A DNA stretch of 64,000 bases, taken from NCBI GenBank assembly GCA_947503895.1, contig CANNFT010000005.1, positions 372,001-436,000 on the forward strand. The letters run 5' to 3'. How positions within the stretch are numbered: position 1 is the first letter of the stretch; each line of letters starts with the position of its first letter. The translations under genes were made by a program, and so were the position numbers. Shown here in pieces: positions 9,318 through 18,178 of the stretch. The notes under the pieces were generated by a model. The model was not told the origin of the DNA. It worked only from the letters and a program-made list of their open reading frames with translations, and searched no databases. The stretch comes from an uncultured Saccharospirillaceae bacterium. Its GTDB lineage: Bacteria; Pseudomonadota; Gammaproteobacteria; Pseudomonadales; Oceanobacteraceae.

Positions 9318-9887
9318 ATGTCTAATGAAGAGCGAAGACGTTTCTTTCGGATTGACGATCAAGTGGCATTAAGCGTCACCCTGATTGAAAAAGACAGCGC
9401 ATATGGCGATGCCACGAATGACCTGAGTCAAGACGACATGATGGCGGTGAGTCTGGAAATTAAGATTCGTCACGCATTAGCGGAAGTACGAGGACACTCA
9501 CCCAAAGTGGCTACGGCACTCGATTTACTGAATCAAAAAATAAACATGCTGCGAACCGTGGAGCAAACGGATGATGCTGAACCGATGATTCGCCCCGTCA
9601 ATTTAAGTGCCTGTGGCATCTCATTTACGTGGAAAGAGAAACTGCCCATTAACCAAAAAGTCGCCTTAACGCTGTATCTTCAACCGCGTCATGAAATCGT
9701 GAAAGCGCTGGGACATGTGGCGGCGGTAGATCGAAATATTGACCCCGATACGCAGCAACAAGAGCCTTATATCCTTAGACTCGATTTCGATCACCTACAC
9801 TCAACTTATCAAGAAGTGCTCATTCAGCATGTGGTGCAGCGTCAAGGTGACCAACTGAGAAAATTGAAAGAGCAGGCGACCGAATGA
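9318..9887 (+). CDS. PilZ-domain protein (probable c-di-GMP effector)
   Basis: The protein opens with ERRRFFRID, fitting the RxxxR half of the PilZ c-di-GMP site, and has VNLSACGISF near residue 95, fitting the [DN]xSxxG half. The part between them is an additional helical region, so the two halves are further apart than in a minimal PilZ domain. I chose ATG 9318 because AAGGA sits seven bases before it; the in-frame ATG at 9303 has its own codons overlapping that site. Following pomAB, a role in braking or modulating motility in response to c-di-GMP is a reasonable inference, not shown. Confidence 0.72.
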   Translation: MSNEERRRFFRIDDQVALSVTLIEKDSAYGDATNDLSQDDMMAVSLEIKIRHALAEVRGHSPKVATALDLLNQKINMLRTVEQTDDAEPMIRPVNLSACGISFTWKEKLPINQKVALTLYLQPRHEIVKALGHVAAVDRNIDPDTQQQEPYILRLDFDHLHSTYQEVLIQHVVQRQGDQLRKLKEQATE

Positions 9888-10004
9888 ATGAACGTGTGGC
9901 GAAAAAGCGGCTTAAATGTCCCAAAAAGTGGCATTCTGGAACGGAGAAAGCGAAAAAATGTACACTCAGGTCAAATAAAACGTATGCCAATCAAATCGAC
10001 AGTG

Positions 10005-10010
10005 TATAAT
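10005..10010 (+). promoter_or_regulatory. Possible -10 element of rnr, very close to the start codon
   Basis: A perfect TATAAT lies only eight bases before the rnr ATG; no good -35 is seen. If used, transcription would start at about 10017, making an almost leaderless rnr mRNA. No ribosome binding site precedes this ATG. Confidence 0.35.
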
Positions 10011-10018
10011 CCCTCGCC

Positions 10019-12619
10019 ATGACAAAAAGGAAAAAGACCTCTGGTCAACACTCAAGCCCCTGGCAAGACCCACACAGCGCGCGCGAAGCGGATAAGTACG
10101 AAAACCCCATCCCAAGCCGCGAATTGATAGAAGCCCACCTAGAAGATTGCACTGCCCCGCTGACACACCCTGAGCTCGCAACCGTTTTTAACTTACGTGA
10201 AGAAGAGCAAATAGAAGCCTTGCGACGTCGTTTAATTGCGATGTGCCGCGACGGACAGCTTATTGAAAACCGTCGAAATGCATTTATTCCCATCAGCCGC
10301 ATTGAATTGATTCGTGGCCGAGTACAAGGCCATAAAGACGGTTACGGATTTTTAATCCCAGAAGACGGCGGTGATGATTTACACCTTAACCCTCGCCAAA
10401 TGCGAAAAGTTTTTGATGGCGATCGCGTAGCGGCCCGCGTGGCGGGTGTCGACAATCGCGGAAAACAAGAAGCCGTTATCGTCGAAATCATACAACGCAA
10501 TACCCATCAAATTGTGGGTCGTTTTTATATGCAGGGCGAAGGTGGTTACGTCGTCCCAGATAATCGCAGAATCAGCCATGAAATTATGATTCATGGCAAA
10601 AATTTGAATAAAGCCGAGCATGGCCAATTTGTGGTCGTGGATATTACGCAACAGCCCGACAGCCGCCAAATGGCCGTGGGCAGCATTACAGAAGTGTTGG
10701 GTGACCATTTAGCCCCTGGAATGGAAATCGATATTGCATTGCGCAGCCATGATATTCCATTTGTATTTCCCGATGCGGTGATTCATCAAACAAAGCGTTT
10801 AGCAGATGAAGTCACGGAAGCCGATAAACAGCATCGTATTGATATTCGCCATTTGCCCTTAGTCACCATTGATGGTGAAGACGCAAAAGATTTTGATGAT
10901 GCGGTTTATTGTGAATTTAATACGAAAACCAAAGGCTGGCGGTTATACGTTGCCATTGCGGATGTTAGCCACTATGTGGGTGTCAATTCACCCTTAGACA
11001 CGGAAGCACAAAACCGCGGTAACTCGGTTTATTTTCCTGAGCACGTTGTGCCCATGCTGCCGGAAAAACTGTCCAATGGATTGTGTTCGTTAAAACCGAA
11101 AGTCGATCGTCTTTGTATGGTCTGTGAAATGACCATCAGTGCCAGTGGTCGCATCAGTGGTTATCAGTTTTATGAAGGCGTGATGCACAGTCATGCACGA
11201 CTCACCTATAAAATGGTGGGTAAAATGCTCGATCATGATGACGAAGAGCGCGATTTGTTACGCGAGCAGTACCGTGATTTGGTGCCGCATTTAGATGCCT
11301 TGCACGACTTGTATAATACATTGCGTGTGACACGTAATCAGCGTGGTGCCATTGAATTTGAAACCACAGAAACGCGAATCGTCTTTAATGCCGAACGCAA
11401 AATTCAAGATATTGTACCGGTACAGCGTAATGACGCGCATAAATTAATTGAAGAATGCATGTTGGCTGCCAATGTGGCGACAGCAAGATTTTTACAAAAA
11501 CATAAAGTGCCGGCTTTGTATCGTGTTCACGAAGGGCCATCTGCGCAAAAGTTAGAAAATCTAAGGACGTATTTAACAGAACTTGGCTTGCAATTAAATG
11601 GGGGCAATGAACCTAAACCGACCGATTATCTGCACGTTATGGAACAAATTGCAGATCGTGAAGATGGTCATTTAATTCAAACCATGCTGCTGCGTTCTAT
11701 GAGCCAAGCAGTGTATCAACCGGAAAACAAAGGCCACTTTGGCTTAGCGTATCCCGCGTACACACACTTTACATCACCGATTCGTCGCTACCCAGATTTA
11801 ATGGTGCACCGAGCCATCCGCTCGATTATTCGATCAGATGCCATACCAACGGAAGATTTAAAAGATGTTCAGTGCGCTGCAGGTGCAAAACCCTTAGCAA
11901 AGGCAGACATTTATCCTTACGACATGGCGGCACTGCTGCAGTTAGGAGAGCAATGCTCACTGACTGAACGACGTGCTGATGAAGCGACGCGAGATGTTGT
12001 CGATTTCCTCAAGTGTGAGTACATGCGTGCCCACGTGGGCGAAACATTTGAAGGTGTGATCAGTGCGGTGACCAACTTCGGATTATTTGTACAACTCAAA
12101 GACCTCTATATCGAGGGTTTGATACATGTGTCGAACTTGAGCAACGATTTTTACAGCTTTGATCCTGTACGTATGCGCTTACGAGGTGAACGCAGTGGTA
12201 CGCAGTTCCGTATGGGAGATACGTTATCGGTACAGGTCAGTCGTGTGGACTTGGATGATCGTAAAATTGATTTCCAACTGGACGGTGTACCTGTCAGTGG
12301 CAAAAAATTTAAAACGAAAAAATCCAGCGGCAAACGCAATACTAGTGATCGTGGTACCGCAAAAAATGATGGTTCAAGCTCTCCACGCAAACGCAAAGTA
12401 GCGTCGGCAAAAGCAAACAGTGAATCGTCAACCGTCGATAGTCAGGTGCAAGCATCACGTGACAAAAAGCATAAACTGCTGGCGGATGCGAAAAAGAAAA
12501 GTAAAAAGTCGAGTAAAAAACCGAGTAAACGGCAAAAACTGAACAACAAAAAAAGCGCAGCCAAAGCTTCTTCTGCAAAAGCAAAAAAGAAAAGTGGCGG
12601 TAAAAGTAAGAAAAAATAG
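10019..12619 (+). CDS. rnr: Ribonuclease R
   Basis: A processive 3'-5' exoribonuclease that degrades structured RNA and takes part in ribosome quality control. Order of domains: helix-turn-helix-like N terminus, cold-shock domains (RGRVQGHKDGYGFLIPEDGG), RNB catalytic domain with the acidic cluster GEDAKDFDDAVY and TSPIRRYPDLMVHR, S1 domain (FEGVISAVTNFGLFVQL), and a long lysine/serine-rich tail of about 110 residues. At 866 residues it is longer than the E. coli enzyme because of this tail. rlmB follows after a terminator, the usual neighbour. Confidence 0.97.
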   Translation: MTKRKKTSGQHSSPWQDPHSAREADKYENPIPSRELIEAHLEDCTAPLTHPELATVFNLREEEQIEALRRRLIAMCRDGQLIENRRNAFIPISRIELIRGRVQGHKDGYGFLIPEDGGDDLHLNPRQMRKVFDGDRVAARVAGVDNRGKQEAVIVEIIQRNTHQIVGRFYMQGEGGYVVPDNRRISHEIMIHGKNLNKAEHGQFVVVDITQQPDSRQMAVGSITEVLGDHLAPGMEIDIALRSHDIPFVFPDAVIHQTKRLADEVTEADKQHRIDIRHLPLVTIDGEDAKDFDDAVYCEFNTKTKGWRLYVAIADVSHYVGVNSPLDTEAQNRGNSVYFPEHVVPMLPEKLSNGLCSLKPKVDRLCMVCEMTISASGRISGYQFYEGVMHSHARLTYKMVGKMLDHDDEERDLLREQYRDLVPHLDALHDLYNTLRVTRNQRGAIEFETTETRIVFNAERKIQDIVPVQRNDAHKLIEECMLAANVATARFLQKHKVPALYRVHEGPSAQKLENLRTYLTELGLQLNGGNEPKPTDYLHVMEQIADREDGHLIQTMLLRSMSQAVYQPENKGHFGLAYPAYTHFTSPIRRYPDLMVHRAIRSIIRSDAIPTEDLKDVQCAAGAKPLAKADIYPYDMAALLQLGEQCSLTERRADEATRDVVDFLKCEYMRAHVGETFEGVISAVTNFGLFVQLKDLYIEGLIHVSNLSNDFYSFDPVRMRLRGERSGTQFRMGDTLSVQVSRVDLDDRKIDFQLDGVPVSGKKFKTKKSSGKRNTSDRGTAKNDGSSSPRKRKVASAKANSESSTVDSQVQASRDKKHKLLADAKKKSKKSSKKPSKRQKLNNKKSAAKASSAKAKKKSGGKSKKK

Positions 12620-12678
12620 TACAACCTATTCGTCACACCTGAATCGGTTGTAGCGTTTTTGAATGAGTAAACTACTTT

Positions 12679-12707
12679 AAAAGAGGTGGCGCCCCCACCT
12701 CTTTTTT
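12679..12707 (+). terminator. Rho-independent terminator after rnr
   Basis: Stem GAGGTGG (12683-12689) / CCACCTC (12695-12701), loop CGCCC, flanked by AAAA before and TTTTTT after. This is a classical intrinsic terminator separating rnr from rlmB. Confidence 0.9.
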
Positions 12708-12767
12708 ATCGTAAGTGAAAAAGTAGTTGCATCAAAGAATATGTGAAATAAGCGAATAATATTAATT

Positions 12768-13502
12768 ATGAGTGATGAAATTGTTTTTGGGTTCCATGCC
12801 GTCAGTAACTTACTGAAACGTTCACCGGAGCGTGTTCGCGAATTGCTGATACAAAAAGGCCGTGATGACGAGCGCCTACAGGAAATCGTCGATCTCGCTT
12901 ATAAAAACAGTATTCACGTGCAAGCGGCCAAAAAAAGTGTGCTGGATGAAAAAGCCGATGGCAACCATCAAGGCGTATTGGCTCGCGCGAAGCCCGTTCA
13001 GGCTAAAGGTGAAAATGATCTGTTGAAGCAATTGGATGAACTCAATGAAGCACCACTATTGTTGATTTTAGACACCATTACCGACCCGCATAACTTAGGC
13101 GCTTGTTTGCGAACGGCCGATGCAGCAGGTGTTCATGCCGTCATCGCGCCGAAAGACAAAGCCGTTGGATTAACGGCAACGGTCAGCAAGGTCGCTTGCG
13201 GGGCCGCAGAGACTGTACCTTTTTACCAAGTCACCAATCTTGCCCGCACGTTGCAGGAGCTGAAAGATCGTGGGATTTGGTTGTACGGTACTGCCGGTGA
13301 AGCCAGCGAATCGGTTTACAAAACAGATTTAAAAGGCCCTATTGCAATCTTAATGGGAGCAGAAGGAAAAGGTTTGCGTCGACTTACCCGTGAAGCCTGT
13401 GACCATCTTATACATATCCCAATGGCGGGTGACGTGAGCTCACTCAACGTGTCCGTCGCGACGGGCGTGTGCTTATTTGAAGCCGTTCGACAGCGCCAGT
13501 AA
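12768..13502 (+). CDS. rlmB: 23S rRNA (guanosine-2251 2'-O)-methyltransferase
   Basis: A SpoU/TrmH-family SAM-dependent methyltransferase that modifies G2251 in the peptidyl-transferase centre. N-terminal substrate-binding domain ([11 protein letters not shown]), then the SPOUT knot motifs [21 protein letters not shown] (motif 1), [10 protein letters not shown] (motif 2) and [22 protein letters not shown] (motif 3). The 244-residue length is normal. It sits just after rnr, as in many gammaproteobacteria. Confidence 0.96.
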   Translation: MSDEIVFGFHAVSNLLKRSPERVRELLIQKGRDDERLQEIVDLAYKNSIHVQAAKKSVLDEKADGNHQGVLARAKPVQAKGENDLLKQLDELNEAPLLLILDTITDPHNLGACLRTADAAGVHAVIAPKDKAVGLTATVSKVACGAAETVPFYQVTNLARTLQELKDRGIWLYGTAGEASESVYKTDLKGPIAILMGAEGKGLRRLTREACDHLIHIPMAGDVSSLNVSVATGVCLFEAVRQRQ

Positions 13503-13590
13503 TTCCGCTGCACGAATACAGCCATATTTCTCTTCTCCTGCGCGGTAGTCATATCACACTCTGCTAGTCTTAAGAAATAGACTGGCAGGT

Positions 13591-15099
13591 GTGTGGCTCT
13601 TGAAAAAGCAGCGTTTATCGATTCGATTGGCTCTATGGATGGTTGTGGCGGCCGCCGTCCTGCAAGGGAGCTATACGCTCTACCGAATAGCGGTCGATTT
13701 GCCTCGTGCCTACAACAACGGCATGAGCGACATGGACAATCTTGTGCGTTCGCTCGAACCTGCGCTGGCGGAAGCACTATTCCACTACAACGAATATTTG
13801 GGCGACCAAATCCTTCGAACTTTCGAGTTTTATCCACAAGTCCATTCGGCTAGGTTGATTGACGATGAAAGCGAGCGCGTCACCGAGTGGCAGCGTAATG
13901 CGGTAGAAATTACGGACGCGAGCGAAGAACGGACTTGGGCCATGCAGCACGGTGATTTAGCTGTGGGTCATCTCGCGTTAATGTTGAACATGGAGCCAGT
14001 TATAGCCACTGCGCGCCAAAAGTTAATGGGTGTGTTGTTGGCTTCTTGGATCATTGCGCTCATTAACTTAGTGATTCTGTATTGGGTGGCAAAACGATTG
14101 GTCACAACGCCCATTCAGCGGCTCAGCGAACGCGTTTTAGCGGTCGATACGATGGCGCTCAATAATGCGGACATAAGTCGAATCGAGTCCATTCAAGCGC
14201 ACGATGAAGTATTGCAATTAGCGGATAGCATAGCGGCGATATTGCATACACTAGCGGATAACATGGATGAAAAGAAAAATGCTTTGGACATTCTTAAGCG
14301 GCTGACCAGTTCGCTAGAGGCTCAAGTGAGTGAGCGTACCCGAGAATATCAAGAGGCTTCCAGTCGTGCAGAAACCGCCAATCAGGCGAAAACTAATTTT
14401 TTGAATACCATGACGCATGAGTTGCGCACTCCCCTTAACAGCATCATGGGTTTCACGACCATTTTAGAAAAACAAGAAATGACGGAGCGCAGCAAAATAT
14501 TAGTGAATAATATTTTAGACTCGTCGAGACATTTACTGATGTTGATTAATGACATCATCGACTACATTGATTTAGAAACCAAAGAACTGCGTATTCAACC
14601 GTTTTCCGTACTGGATGTGGTGAATAGTGTGGTGCAACAAAATGCCAAATTAGCAGAAGATAAGGGACTAAATTTAGAGTGGGTAACAGAGGACGACAGT
14701 GTGGCCCATGGCGACGGTAAACGACTTGGAAATGCATTGCGGCATCTTGTTAGCAATGGCATTAAATTTACCGATCAAGGCTCTGTCACATTGACCTACC
14801 GAAAAGAGGACGAAGACTTAATATTTATCGTGAAAGACACGGGCACAGGCATGGACTTAGATCGTGTGCATTATTATTTGGAAGCTTTTACACAAGAAGA
14901 TGAAGGGTTAGCGCGTGCCAGTGAAGGCACAGGTTTAGGGTTATCGATCGTCTCTCGTATTTGCTCAAAATGGGGTGGGCAACTGACTTTTGACAGAAAT
15001 GAACCACAGGGCACCGTGGTGACGTTAAGGTTGAGCAGTTTAATTGACCCTCCTCAAGATAGGATTGAGTCTTCGACTGACCGCTCGGCCATCGCATAA
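13591..15099 (+). CDS. Membrane sensor histidine kinase
   Basis: Two membrane helices (about residues 11-31 and 147-168) enclose a periplasmic sensing domain of about 115 residues. They are followed by a HAMP-like region, a coiled coil (LTSSLEAQVSERTREYQEA), a HisKA dimerisation domain with phospho-acceptor His276 in MTHELRTPLN, and a HATPase_c domain with N box LVSNGIKFTD, G1 VKDTGTGMD and G2 GTGLGLSIV. No response regulator is adjacent, so it is an orphan here. The start is GTG at 13591; TTG at 13600 is an alternative. The ligand is unknown. Confidence 0.9.
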   Translation: MWLLKKQRLSIRLALWMVVAAAVLQGSYTLYRIAVDLPRAYNNGMSDMDNLVRSLEPALAEALFHYNEYLGDQILRTFEFYPQVHSARLIDDESERVTEWQRNAVEITDASEERTWAMQHGDLAVGHLALMLNMEPVIATARQKLMGVLLASWIIALINLVILYWVAKRLVTTPIQRLSERVLAVDTMALNNADISRIESIQAHDEVLQLADSIAAILHTLADNMDEKKNALDILKRLTSSLEAQVSERTREYQEASSRAETANQAKTNFLNTMTHELRTPLNSIMGFTTILEKQEMTERSKILVNNILDSSRHLLMLINDIIDYIDLETKELRIQPFSVLDVVNSVVQQNAKLAEDKGLNLEWVTEDDSVAHGDGKRLGNALRHLVSNGIKFTDQGSVTLTYRKEDEDLIFIVKDTGTGMDLDRVHYYLEAFTQEDEGLARASEGTGLGLSIVSRICSKWGGQLTFDRNEPQGTVVTLRLSSLIDPPQDRIESSTDRSAIA

Positions 15100-15134
15100 T
15101 TGGCCAGAACTTAAAGTGACGTTATAGCGATGCT

Positions 15135-15800
15135 CTAAAGCTTAAGCGATTGACGCAACTGTTTTAAATGTTGCTTATTTTCTTCCGTCGACAAGGGTTG
15201 CTCGATTTCAGCGGGAATGGCTTTTATGATGGGTTTTTCAATCTGCTCACCTTTTACCACTCGTTCACACAGCATTTCATAGTTGCGCTTAAAAACAGGG
15301 AAAACTTTGTCCTCAGGTTCTGAAGCAATAAAAAACCAATCGGTGGCCAAACCAGCATAATAGACCGCAGGGTGCGTCCAATTGTAAGCGGACTTAGGTT
15401 GCGATGCGCGGCACGCTTCTACATAGGCTTGGCGAGCTTCTGGTAAGCCAAATAATCGATAGGCCGAGTCACAATATTCTCGAAACTTGGCCAGTGTCGG
15501 CAGATAGTTTTCGTTTTTAATGACTTCTTCAATGGCTAAGCGAATCAAACTGGCAGGGTAGTCTTGCAGATGCTTGAGCCACAGACGCATGACGGCCGTC
15601 GACCGCTCCAAATCTGGATAGGCTGCATTGAACTGGTTGCCGTAATTTATACGCAACAGCTCAAATGTTTCCGCCAATGCAGACTTTTGTTCATCAGAGA
15701 CCGTCTGCCCAGCTGAGGTCTTTGACGCGCTGTTCAATGGAGGTAGTTGCAGCGTAGTCCCGTTGAGAAGTCGCTGCGGATACGATTCCGTTTTGGCCAT
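15135..15800 (-). CDS. Replication protein P-like (putative helicase loader)
   Basis: The product is 221 residues. The stretch at residues 40-110 (AETFELLRINYG...VMRLWLKHLQDYP...IRLAIEEVIKNENYLPTLAKFREYC) follows the pattern of phage lambda replication protein P and its chromosomal relatives: W..L, an alanine/acid helix, then LPTxxxFxxxC. Lambda P loads DnaB helicase at the origin. The gene overlaps the end of the DnaT-like gene by 107 bases in another frame if ATG 15800 is the true start; no in-frame ATG follows soon, though TTG codons do. The overlap and the DnaT-like partner suggest one two-gene loader unit. Recognition is from memory of the family and moderately sure. Confidence 0.6.
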   Translation of the reverse strand: MAKTESYPQRLLNGTTLQLPPLNSASKTSAGQTVSDEQKSALAETFELLRINYGNQFNAAYPDLERSTAVMRLWLKHLQDYPASLIRLAIEEVIKNENYLPTLAKFREYCDSAYRLFGLPEARQAYVEACRASQPKSAYNWTHPAVYYAGLATDWFFIASEPEDKVFPVFKRNYEMLCERVVKGEQIEKPIIKAIPAEIEQPLSTEENKQHLKQLRQSLKL

Positions 15801-16788
15801 TTAAGCGTTTGCTCCACTGCTGTTTGGCATATTGCAAAAACTTGCTGTTCCACGAAGTGTGTAACTGGTTACTGTCCCGCCAGTATAAAGCAAACTCGGC
15901 CACAAGGCTTTGAACGAATGCTCGGTCGATGTTTGCCATCGCGAGAATTTCGAAGACGTCTTCATTGGGCTGCCAGCCATCAACCATGGCGACGGGATCG
16001 GTAGGGTTAGCGATTGATGCACTGAAGCGCGCCCATTGACGGCGTACCCATGCCACAAACTTTGTATTCCAAGTGTCGTGGGCCTCGCCTTTTTCCATCC
16101 AAAATAAAATGAATTCGCTGACACAGTCTTGAATAAAGCTGGGGTCGACGCCTGCGCGGTGCAAAATGTCGAGCGTCGCGGCTTCCGGCTGCCAATCCAT
16201 GGTGAGTACAAACTTACGTCCAGCGTCTTGTTGGAATATCGCGGGGTTATTTTGATCGTCTTCTTTGCTCTTTTTCACCCAGCGAATGAACATGCTGGCC
16301 CAGCTGGCTGCCAGTGTACCTTGCGCCTGATAGTGGAAAACGAAATCTTGAATTTGTTGGCGCGCATACGGCTTAGGAATGCCTAAGGTTTCCTCAATGT
16401 ATCTCAGCGTTTCATGATCGGGCTGCCAGTTCGCTGCAATGGGGTTCTTGTACTGAGCCTCTGACTTCTTAAAGGCTTGATGGGTCGGACTGCGCACCGG
16501 TTTTGCTTCAAAGCTAAAAAACAGTTGCTCTGTTTGCGGAAAAGGAGGGCTATTAAAAAACACGATGCCCTTATCGGCTAGGCTTTTCAAAATACGCTTG
16601 ATTTCTAGATCTGACCAAAACGGAAGCCAGTCTCGCAAGGCTTGCTTCGCGATGCTTTTCCAAGCGTCTTGGCCTGATTGCCCGCCATCATTTAAAGCTT
16701 GCAGCATCACGGCTTCTTCAAGGCCGATGGTGGCAGCGAGGCTGGGTGAGACAACCAGCATTCGTTCGGGAATTAAGCTATGAGCCAT
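15694..16788 (-). CDS. DnaT-like protein with three DnaT repeats
   Basis: The N-terminal 95 residues look like a winged helix (EEAVMLQALNDGGQ...WSDLEIKRILKSLADKGIVFF). Three copies follow of a 52-55 residue unit starting WQP and ending in FxxxYW/FW...SWxxxFxxWVxxQW, at residues 121-172, 199-252 and 262-315. This unit matches the DnaT domain, which binds ssDNA and helps PriA and DnaC load DnaB in enterics. A triple repeat is unusual compared with E. coli DnaT, which has one. It is transcribed toward and overlaps the P-like gene, away from alr. Function as part of a replicative-helicase loading or restart system is inferred. Confidence 0.7.
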   Translation of the reverse strand: MAHSLIPERMLVVSPSLAATIGLEEAVMLQALNDGGQSGQDAWKSIAKQALRDWLPFWSDLEIKRILKSLADKGIVFFNSPPFPQTEQLFFSFEAKPVRSPTHQAFKKSEAQYKNPIAANWQPDHETLRYIEETLGIPKPYARQQIQDFVFHYQAQGTLAASWASMFIRWVKKSKEDDQNNPAIFQQDAGRKFVLTMDWQPEAATLDILHRAGVDPSFIQDCVSEFILFWMEKGEAHDTWNTKFVAWVRRQWARFSASIANPTDPVAMVDGWQPNEDVFEILAMANIDRAFVQSLVAEFALYWRDSNQLHTSWNSKFLQYAKQQWSKRLNGQNGIVSAATSQRDYAATTSIEQRVKDLSWADGL

Positions 16789-17098
16789 AAGTGTTTGTTT
16801 GTACTTAAAAAAGAGTGCGATAATCGGCGGTCAAACAGACAGTTGAGCGTATCATGATCTCGAAACGAGTACACGCCGACTGAGCGGGCCAAAATCTAGA
16901 TTTACTGAGTGTGTTTGCATTCGCCTCAAGAGGCGATGGTCAATCGGGCATTGTAACCTAAAGAGCGGTAGAAAAGCGCCATCGTTACGATGAAGATCAG
17001 CATATTGACGAAATCAGCATGGTTTCATCAATTTTAGGACATTCGGAACCGCATCACTATGAGTACTTCGACCAGCAACTGCTGAGCAAGCGAGCAAT
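16789..17098. other. Intergenic region between divergent DnaT-like gene and alr, with palindromes
   Basis: About 310 bases without a gene. It holds two tight dyads: TCGCCTC-AA-GAGGCGA (16921-16936) and CATCGT-T-ACGATG (16980-16992). Their short centres fit protein-binding sites better than RNA hairpins. Both divergent promoters should lie here. I see no tRNA and no strong -35/-10 pair. Confidence 0.5.
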
Positions 17099-18178
17099 AT
17101 GACCAGAGCCACTGAAGCGATCATTAATCTCCATGCCTTGGGTGACAATTATCAACTGGCGAAACAGCAGGCACCTAATGCTCGCGCTTATGCAGTACTA
17201 AAAGCGAATGCCTACGGGCACGGGTTGGAAACAGTCGCAAAATTTTTGAGCAAGATAGCCGACGGTATTGCGGTCGCCTGCATGGATGAAGCTGCCCAAC
17301 TTCGTCAGGCCGGCATATTGCTCCCCATACTCGTCATGCAGGGGCCATACTCACTGGCTGAAACTCAGGAAGCGCTGGACCTAGACCTTGAACTGGCCAT
17401 TCATCGCGAAGAACAGGTGCAGTGGCTCGAAACCTTGGAGCAGGGCAGTGCTTCCGTGTGGATAAAAGTCGATACGGGCATGCATCGTCTGGGCTTTGCG
17501 GTTGAAGATGTACCGGCGATTGTGAGCCGACTGCGCAATCATCCAAGAGTGAGTAAATTGCAATTAATGAGTCATTTTGGTTGTGCTGACGAGATTGACC
17601 ACCCATTGAACCGTTTGCAATTGCAACGCATGGCCACGCTATCGCCGTTGGGATTGCCCACCAGTTTTTGCAACAGCGCCGGTATTCAAACGCTACCGGA
17701 AGCTCATGGTGATATGGTGCGTCCGGGTATTATGCTATACGGCGCAGCGCCTTTAATCGGACAGCGCGGCCCAGACGCAGGCTTATTACCCGTTATGACG
17801 TTGCAGAGCGAAATCATCGCACTTAAGCAATTGCATACCGGCGAAGGCGTCGGCTATGGCCAGTCTTGGTCCGCACAAAAACCTTGTGTGATTGCCACCG
17901 TCGCCATCGGCTATGGGGATGGCTACCCCCGCCACGCAAAAAACGGCACCCCTGTGTTGATCCATGGTCAAAAAGTACCCTTGGTGGGACGCGTATCCAT
18001 GGACATGTTGACCTGTGATGTGACTCAGTTAGACCACGTTGCCGTTGGCGATAAAGTGACCTTATGGGGAACAGGCTTACCCGCAGATGAGATTGCAGAT
18101 TATTGTGACACCATTGCCTATGAGCTGTTTTGCCAAGTCACCCAACGAGTTCGAGTTCGCTATTTAGGGGCTCGCTAA
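17099..18178 (+). CDS. alr: Alanine racemase
   Basis: A PLP-dependent enzyme making D-alanine for peptidoglycan. The PLP lysine is Lys35 in YAVLKANAYGHG. Further landmarks are KVDTGMHRLGF, MSHFGCAD, the phosphate-binding region SAGIQTLPEAHGDMVRPGIMLYG and the catalytic region IGYGDGYPRH...VGRVSMDMLTCDVT. At 359 residues it is of normal length. In Pseudomonas alr follows dnaB; here the DnaT/P-like pair lies upstream in the opposite direction. Confidence 0.97.
   Translation: MTRATEAIINLHALGDNYQLAKQQAPNARAYAVLKANAYGHGLETVAKFLSKIADGIAVACMDEAAQLRQAGILLPILVMQGPYSLAETQEALDLDLELAIHREEQVQWLETLEQGSASVWIKVDTGMHRLGFAVEDVPAIVSRLRNHPRVSKLQLMSHFGCADEIDHPLNRLQLQRMATLSPLGLPTSFCNSAGIQTLPEAHGDMVRPGIMLYGAAPLIGQRGPDAGLLPVMTLQSEIIALKQLHTGEGVGYGQSWSAQKPCVIATVAIGYGDGYPRHAKNGTPVLIHGQKVPLVGRVSMDMLTCDVTQLDHVAVGDKVTLWGTGLPADEIADYCDTIAYELFCQVTQRVRVRYLGAR

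Noticed and set aside
9888..10018. tRNA gene expected upstream of rnr as in some Pseudomonas
   Set aside because: No cloverleaf, T-loop GTTCRANNC or CCA end is present.
12396..12636. Phe/Leu-rich minus-strand frames over the end of rnr
   Set aside because: They are the complement of the lysine-rich RNase R tail.
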